Assembly (NCBI GenBank): GCA_029215795.1 | Contig: JARDYH010000004.1 | Span: forward strand, 27,842,001 to 27,906,000 | Reading direction: 5' to 3' | DNA from: Anniella stebbinsi | Lineage: Eukaryota > Chordata > Lepidosauria > Squamata > Anniellidae | DNA: 64,000 nt | In this document: piece after piece, positions 53,894 through 64,000 of the stretch | Numbering within the stretch: the first letter of the stretch is position 1 | How the letters are laid out: every line of letters starts with the position of its first letter | Notes under the pieces: model-generated | Databases searched by the model: none | The model's input: only the letters and a program-made list of their open reading frames with translations | Told to the model about the DNA's origin: nothing | Program-made: the position numbers and the translations under genes

Positions 53894-54655
53894 AAAGTCT
53901 GGGGATAAGAAATGGGGGTGTTGCTAAGCCTGGACCCAAGGGGCCCTTTCCTCAGGTTTATTCCTCAAGCGCCAGGATGTATTCTCCAGATCCCTGCGTT
54001 TCTATTGGTGCCAATGAAAGAGGTTTTCTCTTAGCTAAATTGGTTTGTGCGTGTGCATGTGATTTACAAGGGGGTTGCAGCTGGGGGGGCGTTAGCTCTC
54101 CCTGCATGCTGCAACCACCACCAATACAGAGTGCTTTCGGATTAACACCCTGCAAAAATTTTGAAACTCCATTGCAAATGTTGCCGTGTGTGTGTGTGTG
54201 AATTGCTCTGGAAAAAGCCTACGAGCCCCCTTTTTTTTTTTTTGCATTCCTTCACACCACTGCAAATTCATTGTAATTCAAGAGGAACGAATGATTTAGG
54301 ATGACATGAGGCAGAGGGCAAATTCATTGAAGAATTTATTTTATTTGAGTTGATTTGGATGATAAAATGGTTGGCTTTGCCACCTATAAAATTTAAAGAA
54401 ATCCTAGTAATTTTTCTAAATTCGCATATAGGGGTATGAATTAACTTATGTAAATTTTATGCAGACTTGTGTCCCACAATCTTGTAAGTGCCTAGCAACA
54501 CCCCTATTGAGGAGTTACCCACCATCTTCCCCAGCTGCCCTCCAAATGCATGAGACTACAACTCCCACCATCCCCAACTCCCGACATGGCCACAATGTGA
54601 GCTGGTAGGCTCATGGGAGATTTTTTTTGTTTGTTTGTTTATTAAGGCTTATATC
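53894..54655. other. Unassigned HNF4A intron sequence
   Basis: Short (TG)n at 54185-54199 and a T homopolymer at about 54231-54243. Nothing else. Confidence 0.4.
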
Positions 54656-54795
54656 CTATACACCAGCTTTCCCCAACCTAGTGCCCTCCAGGTGGCTTGG
54701 ACCTCAACTCCCAGCATCCCCCAGCCAGCATGAGAGGAGGCTGGGAGTTGTAGTCCAACCCATTTGGCAGCCACTAAGTTGGGAAAAGCCTGCTA
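54656..54795. mobile_element. Family E palindromic MITE
   Basis: CCAGCTTTCCCCAACCTAGTGC with CAACTCCCAGCATCC, inverted to GGGAGTTGTAGTCCAACCC and CACTAAGTTGGG. A close relative at 62040-62170 shares the preceding TTTATTAAGGCTT. Confidence 0.65.
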
Positions 54796-54847
54796 GCTTT
54801 GGAGAAACAGAAAACAGTAGAGCGCCACAGCTCATATAGGAAAGCAG

Positions 54848-54978
54848 CCTTCCCCTACTTGGTGCCCTCCAGATGTTTTGGATTGCAACTCCCATCATCT
54901 TTGACCATTGACCATGCTGGCCAGGACTGCTGGGAGATGTAGTACAAAATGTCTGGAGTGCAACCGTTTGGGGAAGGC
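54848..54978. mobile_element. Family E palindromic MITE, adjacent copy
   Basis: CAGCCTTCCCCTACTTGGTGC, TTTTGGATTGCAACTCCCAT, inverted to GTAGTACAAAATGTCTGGAG. Confidence 0.7.
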
Positions 54979-55094
54979 TGTGGGAATGCCTGAAACCTAT
55001 AAACAGCTTTCACTTCAGGCTTGTTGTCTGGCCTGGGAAATGAAAAGATGGTACCGGCGAGATCTATACATTGAGCTTCTTTAAACAAGTGTTT

Positions 55095-55395
55095 TTTAAC
55101 ATGCCCATTACTGGCTACTCACAGATGTTTGCAGGTTGTTCTGACAACACCGTCAGCTTCCTGCATCTCCTGCTCCATTTTCCCATTCTAGCGCTAAAAA
55201 TAAAACCTCAGAAAACCTGACTTTCTGGGATAAATCAATATTTGTTGGGTTTTCCTGCTGTGTGCAGGCAAACTTGCGCTATAAAATGCCCACTAGAGGG
55301 TGCTGTCCTATTCAACTGCATTGAGGCTGTACAAGCCACATGGTTGCTGCTCTCTTCCTCGTGTAATTACAGCTCGTTGCAGAAGTGGAAGAGAT
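55095..55395 (+). repeat. Dispersed repeat F
   Basis: GGCTACTCACAGATGTTTGC, CTTCCTGCATCTCCTGCTCC and TCCTGCTGTGTGCAGG match 10431-10745; CACTAGAGGGTGCTGTC follows. Confidence 0.6.
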
Positions 55396-55861
55396 GCAGG
55401 AAGCAGAGCCACGGTAACGGAATGTGATTTCCCCGTCTGAAGGAACTCCTTGTGTCAAATCATTATTAATGTGGAATGAAAAGCAGGAAATAAGTGGTAC
55501 ATGGAATATGGATTGTGCCCCAATGGTTATCAGTGCATTTCAATACGTCTATAAAGCAGTAGTGTAGATCTAGCCAGTGTTGCTATTGCTGTTCTTTTCT
55601 TCACGTGGATTCTCCTTACTTAGACTCTGCTGGGACTCTGCTGAACGTATGCAAGTGTAAGGCGGGGTGGGGGGATGTCAGGGCCACAACATATTCCCTG
55701 AAATCCCTTTGCTCAGCCTTTTTGCTGCAGTTCACTGTCTCTGTGCCATTTCCCCCCGAATAGTACATTGTTTGTTTGTTTTTGGAGTTAAATCCAGATT
55801 TAAAGTTCCCCACACTTTCCTTCCATGGCAGCCTCTCCAGCCCCTTGAAAATGCTACACAG
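55396..55861. other. Unassigned, with a small MITE relic
   Basis: GCCCCAATGGTTATCAGTG and AAAGCAGTAGTGTAGATC (55510-55580) are a partial copy of the 19048 MITE. Confidence 0.4.
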
Positions 55862-56046
55862 AGACCCTGTTCAGATGACACGCTAAGCCATGGTGGTTAA
55901 GCATTTTGAGCTAAACCTTATGGCTTAGCGTGTTGTGTGAACCATTCCTAACCATAGTGGCTATATAACGACGGTTTAAACATGCTCACTTTGCTGCAAA
56001 AGGGTTAGCAGCCTAACCATGGCTTATCTTGTCATCTGAACCTGCC
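55862..56046. mobile_element. Foldback MITE, CTGTTCAGATGACA termini
   Basis: ACCCTGTTCAGATGACACGC and TTGTCATCTGAACCTGCC ends; interior AAGCCATGG, TTTAAAC and AACCATGG as in 3874-4080. Confidence 0.65.
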
Positions 56047-57374
56047 GAGAGGGTCAGGGACTCTGCTGAAGGGGGTGGGTGGGGGCAGGGGGGGGGAAGA
56101 GATCCTCAAAACTCAGGTGGAGGGAAGCAAAGCCTTCTTTTCAAGGAAAGCTGATCCTTGATTCAACCCATTGTGAAGTGATGACACATAGCCAGTCAGA
56201 TATGGCTACATGACATCCTCATGAAACAAGTCCAGAGTGAGGGCGAAGCTCCATGCCCTCTCTCTGTATGGGCAAATCTTTTGCCCCTCTTCACAGGCCC
56301 GGGCACCCTGAAGAATCACCAGGAACGTGATTCACAGATTGCAAAAGCTTTCCCAGAAAACACCCTACCCCTCCTTTCAGCTCACCCCTACTCTCTGCCC
56401 CACCTTGCTTCCCCCCCCTCCCGCCACACACACATTTTTGCCTGTCTTGGTAGTATCCGATATTAATTGTACATAGACTAGAGCCAATGAAATGAAAGGG
56501 CATTAAGTTAGTTGTGACTAACAAGTCTCATTCATCTCCATGGGTCCACTCTACATTGGATACCATCCACTATTCCCCAGTCTTGCTTCACTCCTGAAAT
56601 CTCGCGACCCTGACTTTGCATGTCCAGGGTCCGAGAAAGTCTGGTGTTTGTTTCTCCCTTTGATCATTTCCTCACTGAACAAAAGCCTACAAAGAGGTCA
56701 GCAATCCTGCCGTGCTCTGACGGAAACGGTACCTTTCACCCACCTTCTGCCTGGTTAGGGATTGGGTGTGTCACAGCAGGTAACCTCCATGGAATTAGGA
56801 GGATCCAGAGGCAGAGGCCGGGTGTAACGAGGCAGCCAGACATTCCGCTTCCTGGAGCAGCGTTGACACACACCACTTAGCGCAGCCAATGTCAACAGGA
56901 GACCTGAGGGAATGAGGCAAAACCAAACACATTGACACTCCTCGGAACAAGAGTCATAAAATCTGCGCAAACCTGAACAAGTGGCACAACAGCCTTTTTA
57001 TGCTGTCCGAATCAATAACTGGATCTTGCTGAGAGTGTTTGCTGACACGTAAGTGACACGCATCACGAATTGGTTCACCGACTTTATAGCTCAAAGCCCC
57101 AAGCTCCTAATTCAGAGGATCGGCCTGGCCTCCTTCCTCCCGAGGCACGGTTTTCTATGCGCTCACTAATCAGCCACCAATCTCTGCTCTAAATCTTTTA
57201 AAAACATTACTTCCATGACAGGAGATGTGTGAGCACGGGAGATGCATGAGCGTCTTGCACGTCGAACTGGGTGTGCCTGTCATCTCTACCCATGGCAAAT
57301 ATCCTGCCCCCTGGCATGCCACTCACAGTAGCCTTTTAAAAGCAGGGTCTTGTTAAAAACGAAGAATATAGTCC
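56047..57374. other. Unassigned HNF4A intron sequence
   Basis: No repeat of the local families recognised and no plausible exon. Less repeat-dense than its surroundings, so it is a candidate place to look for conserved enhancers. Confidence 0.35.
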
Positions 57375-57495
57375 CATAGGGGCACAATCCTATGCATGTT
57401 TAGATAAAAATAAAAGTCCTACATCTCCCAGCATGTCCCAGCCGACCATACTGGCTGGGGCATGCTGGAAGTTGTAGGACATTTTTCTTCCTACA
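57375..57495. mobile_element. Palindromic MITE (J/E-like)
   Basis: AAAAGTCCTACATCTCCCAGC and GCTGGAAGTTGTAGGACATTT are inverted around CCATACTGGCTGGGG. Confidence 0.6.
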
Positions 57496-57529
57496 CATGC
57501 ATGTGATTGCTCCTTATGAGCATCTCTGC

Positions 57530-57765
57530 ATGAATGATTTGTTGCATGCTTGTGACTGGCCACACACGGAAGTTTGTAGGTCCTTTCCATGATACCATCA
57601 ACCTCCAGCACCTCTCTCATACTTTCCAAGGATTTCCATAGCTTAATTTGAAATGGAAAGGAGACCCATTTTCCGTTTCAGCATGAAAAGGGGGAAATCC
57701 CATGATGAGGCAGAGCATAGCACCATCTTGTGGCTGTATAAATGAAGCATATAGAACCCATGGAT
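57530..57765 (+). repeat. Dispersed repeat F
   Basis: CACGGAAGTTTGTAGGTCC, GCACCATCTTGTGGCTG and ATGAAGCATATAGAACC. Confidence 0.55.
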
Positions 57766-57917
57766 AAAGGGGGAAAGGGGAGGAGGAATGGAAGCGCATA
57801 TAAATGGAACACATTGTGATTGTGCGATGAAAATAGAAGCAGAAAGCCGTGGTAAAATTGCGGGATTTCCCCTGGTGTAGAAATGCTCTAAGTCACCTTT
57901 CCTTGTCTGCCTTCTAC

Positions 57918-58056
57918 ACTAGCCTTTCCCAACCCGGCGCTCTCTAGATACGTTGGACTACAAGTCCCATCATCACCCGAGCCATTGGCCATGTTAGCTG
58001 GGGAGGGTGGGAGTTATAGCCCAACGCATCTGGAGGGTACTGGGCTGGGGAAGACG
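57918..58056. mobile_element. Family E palindromic MITE
   Basis: CTTTCCCAACCCGGCGCTCTC with GTTGGACTACAAGTCCCATC, inverted to GGGAGTTATAGCCCAACGC and GCTGGGGAAG. Confidence 0.7.
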
Positions 58057-58439
58057 ATGTGAAACTGTTTTCATGCGTTTCAGAGAGGGTAGACAGAATG
58101 GCAGCCAGGACATAGTCAGTGATATGTGAAGATTCATAGCCAAGGTCCTGCACCAAAAAAAGCCAACCTCTGATCAGTTCACACAGATGTGCAGTTCATT
58201 TACATATATCTTTTGTCCTGCATGCTATAGTGGGCAGGTAACGAAAAGTATGAAAGTCCCAGCCTTTAACCAGAGGGACTTCTGTTCAGATTTTTCCATC
58301 GATGGGTTGATCCAGCCCAGTTTTGAACTTGAAACATAGAATTATGTTTTGAATGCTCAAAGAAATACTGCATTAAATAACAAAGAATCAGAAATTGCTG
58401 AGCAAGTGTATTAAACTGAGGCTTCACTTGGCCAACTAC

Positions 58440-58530
58440 CATTTGCAGAATGCAACCCTATAAATGTCTACTCAGAAGTCAGCGCTGTTGAGTACAATGG
58501 GCGTACTACCAGGTAAGTTGGTAGAGGATT
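58440..58530. repeat. Family J fragment
   Basis: TGCAACCCTATAAATGTCTACTC and GAGTACAATGGGCGTACTACC. Confidence 0.45.
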
Positions 58531-58737
58531 GTGGCCTCAGTTTTTCAAACCAATCCTTGTTATATAGGGCGGGATATAAATGTTTTAATAAATAAAATAA
58601 ATAAGACAGACCCAATTATCAGCAGTTAGAAAAAGCAGTCCACAAAAGCAGCTGGTGTTTATTATGAAAATGCAGAGAGATAAGGAAAATATGCCAGGGA
58701 AACAAAGGTGCATGACTCCAGTGTGGGACTAGAAAAT

Positions 58738-58767
58738 GGTGTGTGTATGTTTGTGTGTGTGTGTGCA
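58738..58767. repeat. (TG)n microsatellite
   Basis: Interrupted TG tract. Confidence 0.85.
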
Positions 58768-59269
58768 TGCAGGTGAACTATGTCATTGTGACTCCCATGT
58801 TGAATTGGGGTCAATAAGCTACAGTGCTTCTTGCTATTGGCAATGCCAGTGTAAACATTTAGGGAAGTTTCAACTCCTTAATTCAGTCCATATTTGGCCT
58901 CATATGGGAGAATTCTCTGTAGCCATGGCGTGGTTCCTTTCTTACTTTCACTTTCTTTCTTAGCACATGCAGCATTAGTGCATAACTTGAAATGTAAAGG
59001 TGGTTCACCAGGGTGAACTTCTGGGCATTTCCCATCATGGTGCATAGAATGTATGATTTTCTTTTAAACTCTAGTAGATGGAGCTTCGAGAGGGACCAAA
59101 TGGCTGTAAAAATCTGCAATGGGGGGGAGGGGCACACACAAGCAATACCTGTGTAAGAAACATCAGCATCCTTTATTCCCAGCAGCTGCATTTGCTCACT
59201 TTTTTGATATTGATGACCCAGCGTTCTTAAGTGAAAGAAACAGATTTGCTCTAATTCACTTCAAAATTC
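58768..59269. other. Unassigned HNF4A intron sequence
   Basis: Short G-rich run near 59120. Nothing else. Confidence 0.4.
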
Positions 59270-59660
59270 CTTGGGGCTGTCTATATACCCACAGTGGCTG
59301 CGTGGAGGTACTGCGTCAATTATATGACTCAGCCTCCGACTCACAGCCACCGTGGGGCTTTTCCAGGAAGCTGTATGTTAAAACGTCAGGGACTTACCCT
59401 CACTTTTTCCTTCCAAGCAAGGTCACCACGGCTCTTCCGCCGTGTAACCTCATTCCAGTGTCAGGACGGGAGTGTTCTGGGGCGGGTGGCAACCAATCAG
59501 TAGTCACTGGAATCAAGGCAGAGGGCAAAGGGTGCCCCTGGTGAGCCAAATGGCCGTTGGAAAGCCTGCACTGCCTCCTGCAATAAAGGTTACCTGCCTG
59601 CCTCCATCCACAGCTGTGAAACTGCAGGGTTTAGCAGCCAGCAGTGGCAAAGCAGTGCCA
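59270..59660. mobile_element. Family C MITE
   Basis: GGCTGTCTATATACCCACAG, GTGGCTGCGTGGAGGTACTG and CACAGCCACCGTGGGGCTTT, with the downstream AAGGTCACCACGGCTC block shared with 47350. Confidence 0.6.
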
Positions 59661-60324
59661 TGAAGATAAGTTCCTTGTATCTCTAGTTAAAAATATTGGG
59701 GTAGCAGAGCAGGGAACGGTCCTTGCCTGGGACCTTGGAGTACCACTGCTGAATATAGTTGACAATAAAGTTACTAGAAAACTAAACATAGTGGCCATCA
59801 ATATTTAAAGTATTTTAGACCACTCTCTGCAGCCAGAGAGTTGGCTGGCTAATTCAGATTAATATGTGAAATCCAGCCCCAACCAGCTGTCCCTTACACT
59901 CCTAACTGCCTTCTGGAGATTCTTTCCAGTCCACATGGAAAGTTCCCATGGCCACAAAGCCTCTCACTCCGCAAAACTGACAATTGCTCCTCCCACCCCA
60001 GAAATTTGATTGTAAACATTCTGATAGCTTATTCCCTTAGCATTTGGAATGTGTGTGAATATTCTGTGCCATCACACCAGCTCAGCCAATCAGGGTCAGA
60101 GGCTTCGCCATCATAAATGCAAGGTAACAGAGAAGCCCTTTAAGTTAAAGGAAAATCGTGTTTGCTTACTGTCGCTTTGCTTCCTGCTTCTCTTCTGCAT
60201 TTGAAACAAGCTAAATTACATGGGAGGAGAACAGTGACCATGTGGTCTGTAATTTAAAACTTTCCAGCTTATATAGTTGAATGGAACAGCACCCTTTAGT
60301 GGGGATGTCAGAGTAATCTGCAAT
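59661..60324. other. Unassigned HNF4A intron sequence
   Basis: No repeat recognised. Confidence 0.35.
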
Positions 60325-60725
60325 GGAATCAAATGAGTTCAGATTTCTATGAATGTGACCTGCGGATGCTGCAGCAGACTGGCTTTTCCCATGTTGCATG
60401 GATTCCCATGGACTTGCGTACAGTTGTGTTGTTGTTGTTTTTTTTACTTTCTGGAATTTTATGCAAATGTAGTCATAAAAAAATACATGAAATAAAAAAT
60501 ACACTGACTGAAAATGCACATTTCCCCCATAGACTAAAGCATGAAACTGTATATGGGGGGAATTTGCGCATGGGGTTGTATTTTTGTAAGTGCAAATTCA
60601 CGCGAATTTGGGAAACTGGAAAAAATCTGATTCCATCAATGAGCAGATGACAGAATGAAAGGCACCTGGCAATCTACGAAACACTGATGGAATGAATTTT
60701 ACGAAATCCATACATCCCTACTCCT
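60325..60725 (+). repeat. Dispersed repeat L, copy 1
   Basis: GATTTCTATGAATGTGACCTG, CAATGAGCAGATGACAGAATG and AATCCATACATCCC recur in order at 62475-62795. Class unknown; about 400 bp. Confidence 0.6.
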
Positions 60726-60749
60726 AAATGAGCATGCAGGCAACCATAT

Positions 60750-60925
60750 AACTACTTACCTGGGATTAAACCCTGTAGAACTTAATGGGGCTTTATTTTT
60801 GAAAAAGCATGCATAGGATTGCAGCGTTAGACTTCAATCCTGTATATACATATCTGAAAGTAAGTCCCACTGACCTCAATGGTACTTTCATCTGGGTAGA
60901 TCTGCATAGGATTGTGCTATTAGTG
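60750..60925. mobile_element. Two adjacent family J palindromic repeats
   Basis: ATAGGATTGCAGCGTTAGAC followed by CAATCCTGTATATACATATC, then CTGCATAGGATTGTGCTATTA. Typical CAATGG and AGTAAGTCCCACTG inner arms. Confidence 0.55.
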
Positions 60926-61598
60926 TCCTATTAAGAATTCCTATTTCATTACTATCGAGCACATAGATTGCTCCCTGCATGGAACACATATTCTGCCCAT
61001 TTCCAAATCACCAGGACTCCAATAGAAGTCACTTACGGGCAATGCCCATGCTGACTGGGGGAGGCTGGGATTTGTAGTCCAGTGGCGACCACCAGGTTGG
61101 GGAACATTGCCATAGATGGTGGTTCTTAGATGCAAACTCCCGGGTTTATTCCTTTCTACAATGGTGGGGCACATCACACATGCAGGCACAGCTGCAAAGA
61201 GGTGCTTGGTTTAGATGGTACATCTAAGCACCTCATGCTAGTAAGAAGCTTTCCAGTAAGTGAAAAGGGAACTGTCAGTATTATTGTATATCATCAAAAA
61301 AGGGAAGAGCAGATGCTGAGCCACAAATCAAACACTTCCCATTGTCAAAAAGAATTTGAGGTGGGAAAGCAGGAACAATAATGTATGATTCAGTTGGAGT
61401 GGGCCTTGGGAAACTCTGGGGAGGAGGAGCTTCCACCCTCTATGAATAAAAGCAAGGTTTCTACCCAGCTGATTTTAGACCAGGCCAATCTTTCAACAAA
61501 CAAACAACAAACTCCAATTAGACATTTTCACAAGTGTTTTTAATTTTTCTGCTTGTTTGCATTCCCTATATCTGCAATTCATATTTAAAGCCTACAAT
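60926..61598. other. Unassigned, with a half family E element
   Basis: GGCTGGGATTTGTAGTCCAG and CACCAGGTTGGGGAAC at 61045-61108 form a family E right arm. The rest is unassigned. Confidence 0.45.
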
Positions 61599-61918
61599 TA
61601 GGGTGACCATATGAAATGGAGGACAGGGCTCTTGTATCTTTAACAGTTGCCATAAAAAGGGAATTTCAGCAGGTGTCATTTGTATATATGCTGCACTTGG
61701 TGAAATTCCCTCTTTATCACAACAGTTAAAGCTGCAGGAGCCCTGACTTCTTTTGTATCTGGTCAAGAGGGCAGGGTGCCTGCAGCTTTAACTGTTGTGA
61801 TAAAGAGGGAATTTCACCAGGTGCTGCATGCATACAAATTACACCTGCAGAAATTCCCTTTTCTATGCAACTGTTAAAGATATAGGAGCCCTGTCCCCCT
61901 TTCCATATGGTCACCCTA
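61599..61918 (+). mobile_element. Family A foldback MITE, 320 bp
   Basis: TAGGGTGACCATATGAAATG to CCATATGGTCACCCTA with both ends intact. The flanking octamers CCTACAAT and GGCTTTTA do not match. That suggests decay, or recombination between copies after insertion. Confidence 0.83.
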
Positions 61919-62039
61919 GGCTTTTACCAACAGGGCCTTTTGGGTTGTAGTGCCCTGAATGTGGAATGTCTTTCCCAAGCATAGTCACCTAACAACTACA
62001 TTCTTTTCTTTTGTTTATTAAGGCTTGTATCCTATATAC

Positions 62040-62170
62040 CAGATTTTCCAAACCTAGTGCCTTCTGGGTGGCTTGGACTACAACTCCCAACATTCCCCAA
62101 CCAGCATGGGAAGATGCTGGGAGTTGTAGTCCAATCCATCTGGAGGGCACCAGGTTGGGGAAGGGTGCTG
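62040..62170. mobile_element. Family E palindromic MITE
   Basis: CAAACCTAGTGCCTTCTGGG and GGACTACAACTCCCAACATT, inverted to GCTGGGAGTTGTAGTCCAAT and CACCAGGTTGGGG. Confidence 0.75.
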
Positions 62171-62279
62171 TTCAGACACCTGGCAATAATACCCATTGAA
62201 TTCGATGGAGCTGACTTTTGAATAGACATGTATAGCATTGCATTGTAAAGCCTTAATTGTGGGTAGCTATGGGCGTTTA

Positions 62280-62448
62280 TCTGTTTAGTGATTCTGGGTG
62301 TTTTTGTTTATAATTTGCATTGTCATTGTACTTTAATTTGGTTTTATTCTTAGTTATATATTGGATTTTATTTTTTGTAAGCTGCTTTGAACTTCAATTT
62401 GATGGAAAATTAGAAGATATTTTTAAAAATCTTGGTAATAAATAAATG
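62280..62448 (+). mobile_element. L2-like LINE 3' tail
   Basis: AT-rich tract then GTAAGCTGCTTTGAACTTCA and GGTAATAAATAAATG, the form of an L2-group tail. Confidence 0.55.
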
Positions 62449-62474
62449 TTCTAGGTTAGGGATAGGGCACCAAA

Positions 62475-62795
62475 ATTTGGAACACGTTCAAATTTGTTTG
62501 GATTTATATGAAATCTGACCTGTGGATTCCACAGAGGGCTGTCTTTTTCTGAGTCATACAGATTTTGCAGACTTACAGACCGGATTTTCACTTTTGCGAA
62601 GGATTTGCCTGAATCTGTATATATGCTAATCAGCATTAGTTAATGCACATTAGCATTAACGCAAATTAATGCAAGTAGAACCAAATTCTGGTTTAAAAAA
62701 AAATCCACATCCTTCAATGAGTAAATGACAGAATAAAAGATCCCTGATAATCATCAAAACACAAGACAGATCAGTTTTATCAAAATCTATACATC
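62475..62795 (+). repeat. Dispersed repeat L, copy 2
   Basis: GAAATCTGACCTGTGGATTC, CAATGAGTAAATGACAGAAT and AAAATCTATACATCCC, matching 60325-60725 in order. Confidence 0.6.
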
Positions 62796-63281
62796 CCATG
62801 GGGCACCTCCACCCAAGGGCCTCTCTCTGGCTTTTATCTTCTCTTCGATCAGCGATCTCTGTGCATGGAGAAAGGATTGAGATGTCATCAGGGGGCAGAG
62901 ATGAGGAAGGGAGGGTCAGAGGAACCCACTTCCTGCAATCTGCAGAAGTTAAATAAAAACTTTAGAAAAAAGACCCTAAAGGGGCACCCCAAACAAACAA
63001 ACAAACAAACAAAATGAAGAGTAAGTATGCTCAATAGTCACAAAATGTTGAGTGCTGGTTGGAAAAGAGAAAATGTGTAGGGTGAGATTAGAATGCTTTA
63101 CTTGGAGGGAATGGCAGGCTTGGACTCTGAAAAGGAGCACTTCTGTTAGGAAGTGGGATATGCTGCAACCTTTTTTTGCAGGTCCCAATTGTGGTGAAGA
63201 TGATGATGATGTAGTCCAGAGAAAGATACATTCGATAAAATAGAATTTACTAATGCAAAGTTTTCAAGTGTGAATCCAGTA
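62796..63281. other. Unassigned HNF4A intron sequence
   Basis: (CAAA)n at about 62991-63014. No exon recognised. Confidence 0.4.
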
Positions 63282-63296
63282 GAGGTTGATGGTTCT

Positions 63297-63982
63297 TTTT
63301 TTTTTTTTTTTGGAAATAATTTTTATTGATTTCAACATAATAACAACATAAAATACATACATAATCCTCTACAATCCCCCCCGTGCACCCCCACCCCATG
63401 AGACCTCCTCTTAATCATTCTTCATCTATCCAGAAATTTATCGACTCTTTTGAAGGTTTTTGTCCCTTCCCCGATCTTAATACATATTCCAAAAGGGGAC
63501 TCCATATTTCCCCAAAGTCATTCTTACTGGACATTCCCCTTTTTAACTTCATTTTACAAGTCAGCATATCATTCAAAGCCATATCCCATATTTCTTTATA
63601 CCATTCTTCTATTGTATAGCTTCCTTGTCCTTTCCAATTTTTTGCAATCATTAATCTAACGGGTGTCAGGAGGTTGTTTATCAATTCTCTCTTATTTTTA
63701 TTCTCTTTCCCTCTATCCCATATTGCTAGTAGAGCGAGCTTTGGGTTTAATTCCACTTTACTTCCAATTATTTCACTTATTTCTTTAAATACCCTTTCCC
63801 AAAATTTTTGTACGTATTCACAGCTCCACCACATATGAAAATAGGTTCCAACCTCCTGGCATCCCCTCCAACAGTTTTTAGATACTTTTTTGTCAATCTG
63901 GTGAAATCTAACAGGTGTTAGATACCATCTCCACAGTATCTTGTAAAAATTCTCCTTAATTCTAATCGATAACAGCTTTAAC
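63297..63982 (-). mobile_element. 5'-truncated LINE-1 with perfect 15-bp target duplication
   Basis: On the minus strand a 139-codon open frame (63415-63834) reads MWWSCEYVQKFWERVFKEIS...KNWKGQGSYTIEEWYKEIWD, the C-terminal end of L1 ORF2. It ends in a poly(A) tail seen as a T run at 63297-63311. Identical 15-bp copies GAGGTTGATGGTTCT flank it (63282-63296 and 63983-63997). It is only the last ~690 bp of an L1, dead on arrival but recent-looking. Confidence 0.92.
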
Positions 63983-64000
63983 GAGGTTGATGGTTCTGAT

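Noticed and set aside
53578..54201. 207-codon plus-strand open frame
   Set aside because: It runs across three repeats (K, family D, and unassigned sequence) and has no known domain; chance read-through.

Overview
This is a vertebrate nuclear window, almost certainly from a squamate reptile (a lizard is likely). The two recognised genes have the human 20q13 order and orientation, R3HDML followed by HNF4A. The repeat landscape fits a squamate: CR1 and L2 LINE tails, a 5S-rRNA-derived SINE, tRNA-derived SINEs, a short 5'-truncated L1, and many foldback MITEs. I cannot name the genus.

Region 1-14,870 is intergenic. It holds foldback MITEs, an L2 3' end with readable reverse-transcriptase remnants (4321-5130), a 1.6-kb GC-rich nested MITE (5328-6933) and a CR1 3' end carrying an inverted copy of its own tail (11145-11509). 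Region 14,974-30,819 is a complete, apparently intact R3HDML gene on the + strand: five coding exons with GT/AG junctions and intron phases 0-2-0-2. They encode a 253-residue secreted CAP-superfamily protein, the same length as I recall for human R3HDML. Its introns are packed with LINE, SINE and MITE insertions.

About 8.2 kb downstream lies the distal (P2) promoter of HNF4A, with HNF1, PDX1-like, ONECUT and GATA motifs in the order and approximate spacing of the human promoter. The P2-specific first coding exon follows at 39,226-39,277 and begins MVNVTTTQLGAKMEAPY. From there to 64,000 is HNF4A first-intron sequence. I found neither the P1 exon 1A nor the DNA-binding-domain exons, so they should lie beyond the window.

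The most striking non-genic signal is a family of about 320-bp nested palindromes, here called family A. There are about a dozen copies, and the best have perfect 8-bp target duplications, which indicates hAT-like transposition. Copies share one body but carry two alternative terminal modules. Each looks like a 172-bp MITE with its own terminal inverted repeats, followed by an inverted partial copy of itself. Several other foldback families (B, C, D, E, I, J and single copies) recur. Repeat family letters are local labels used only in this annotation.
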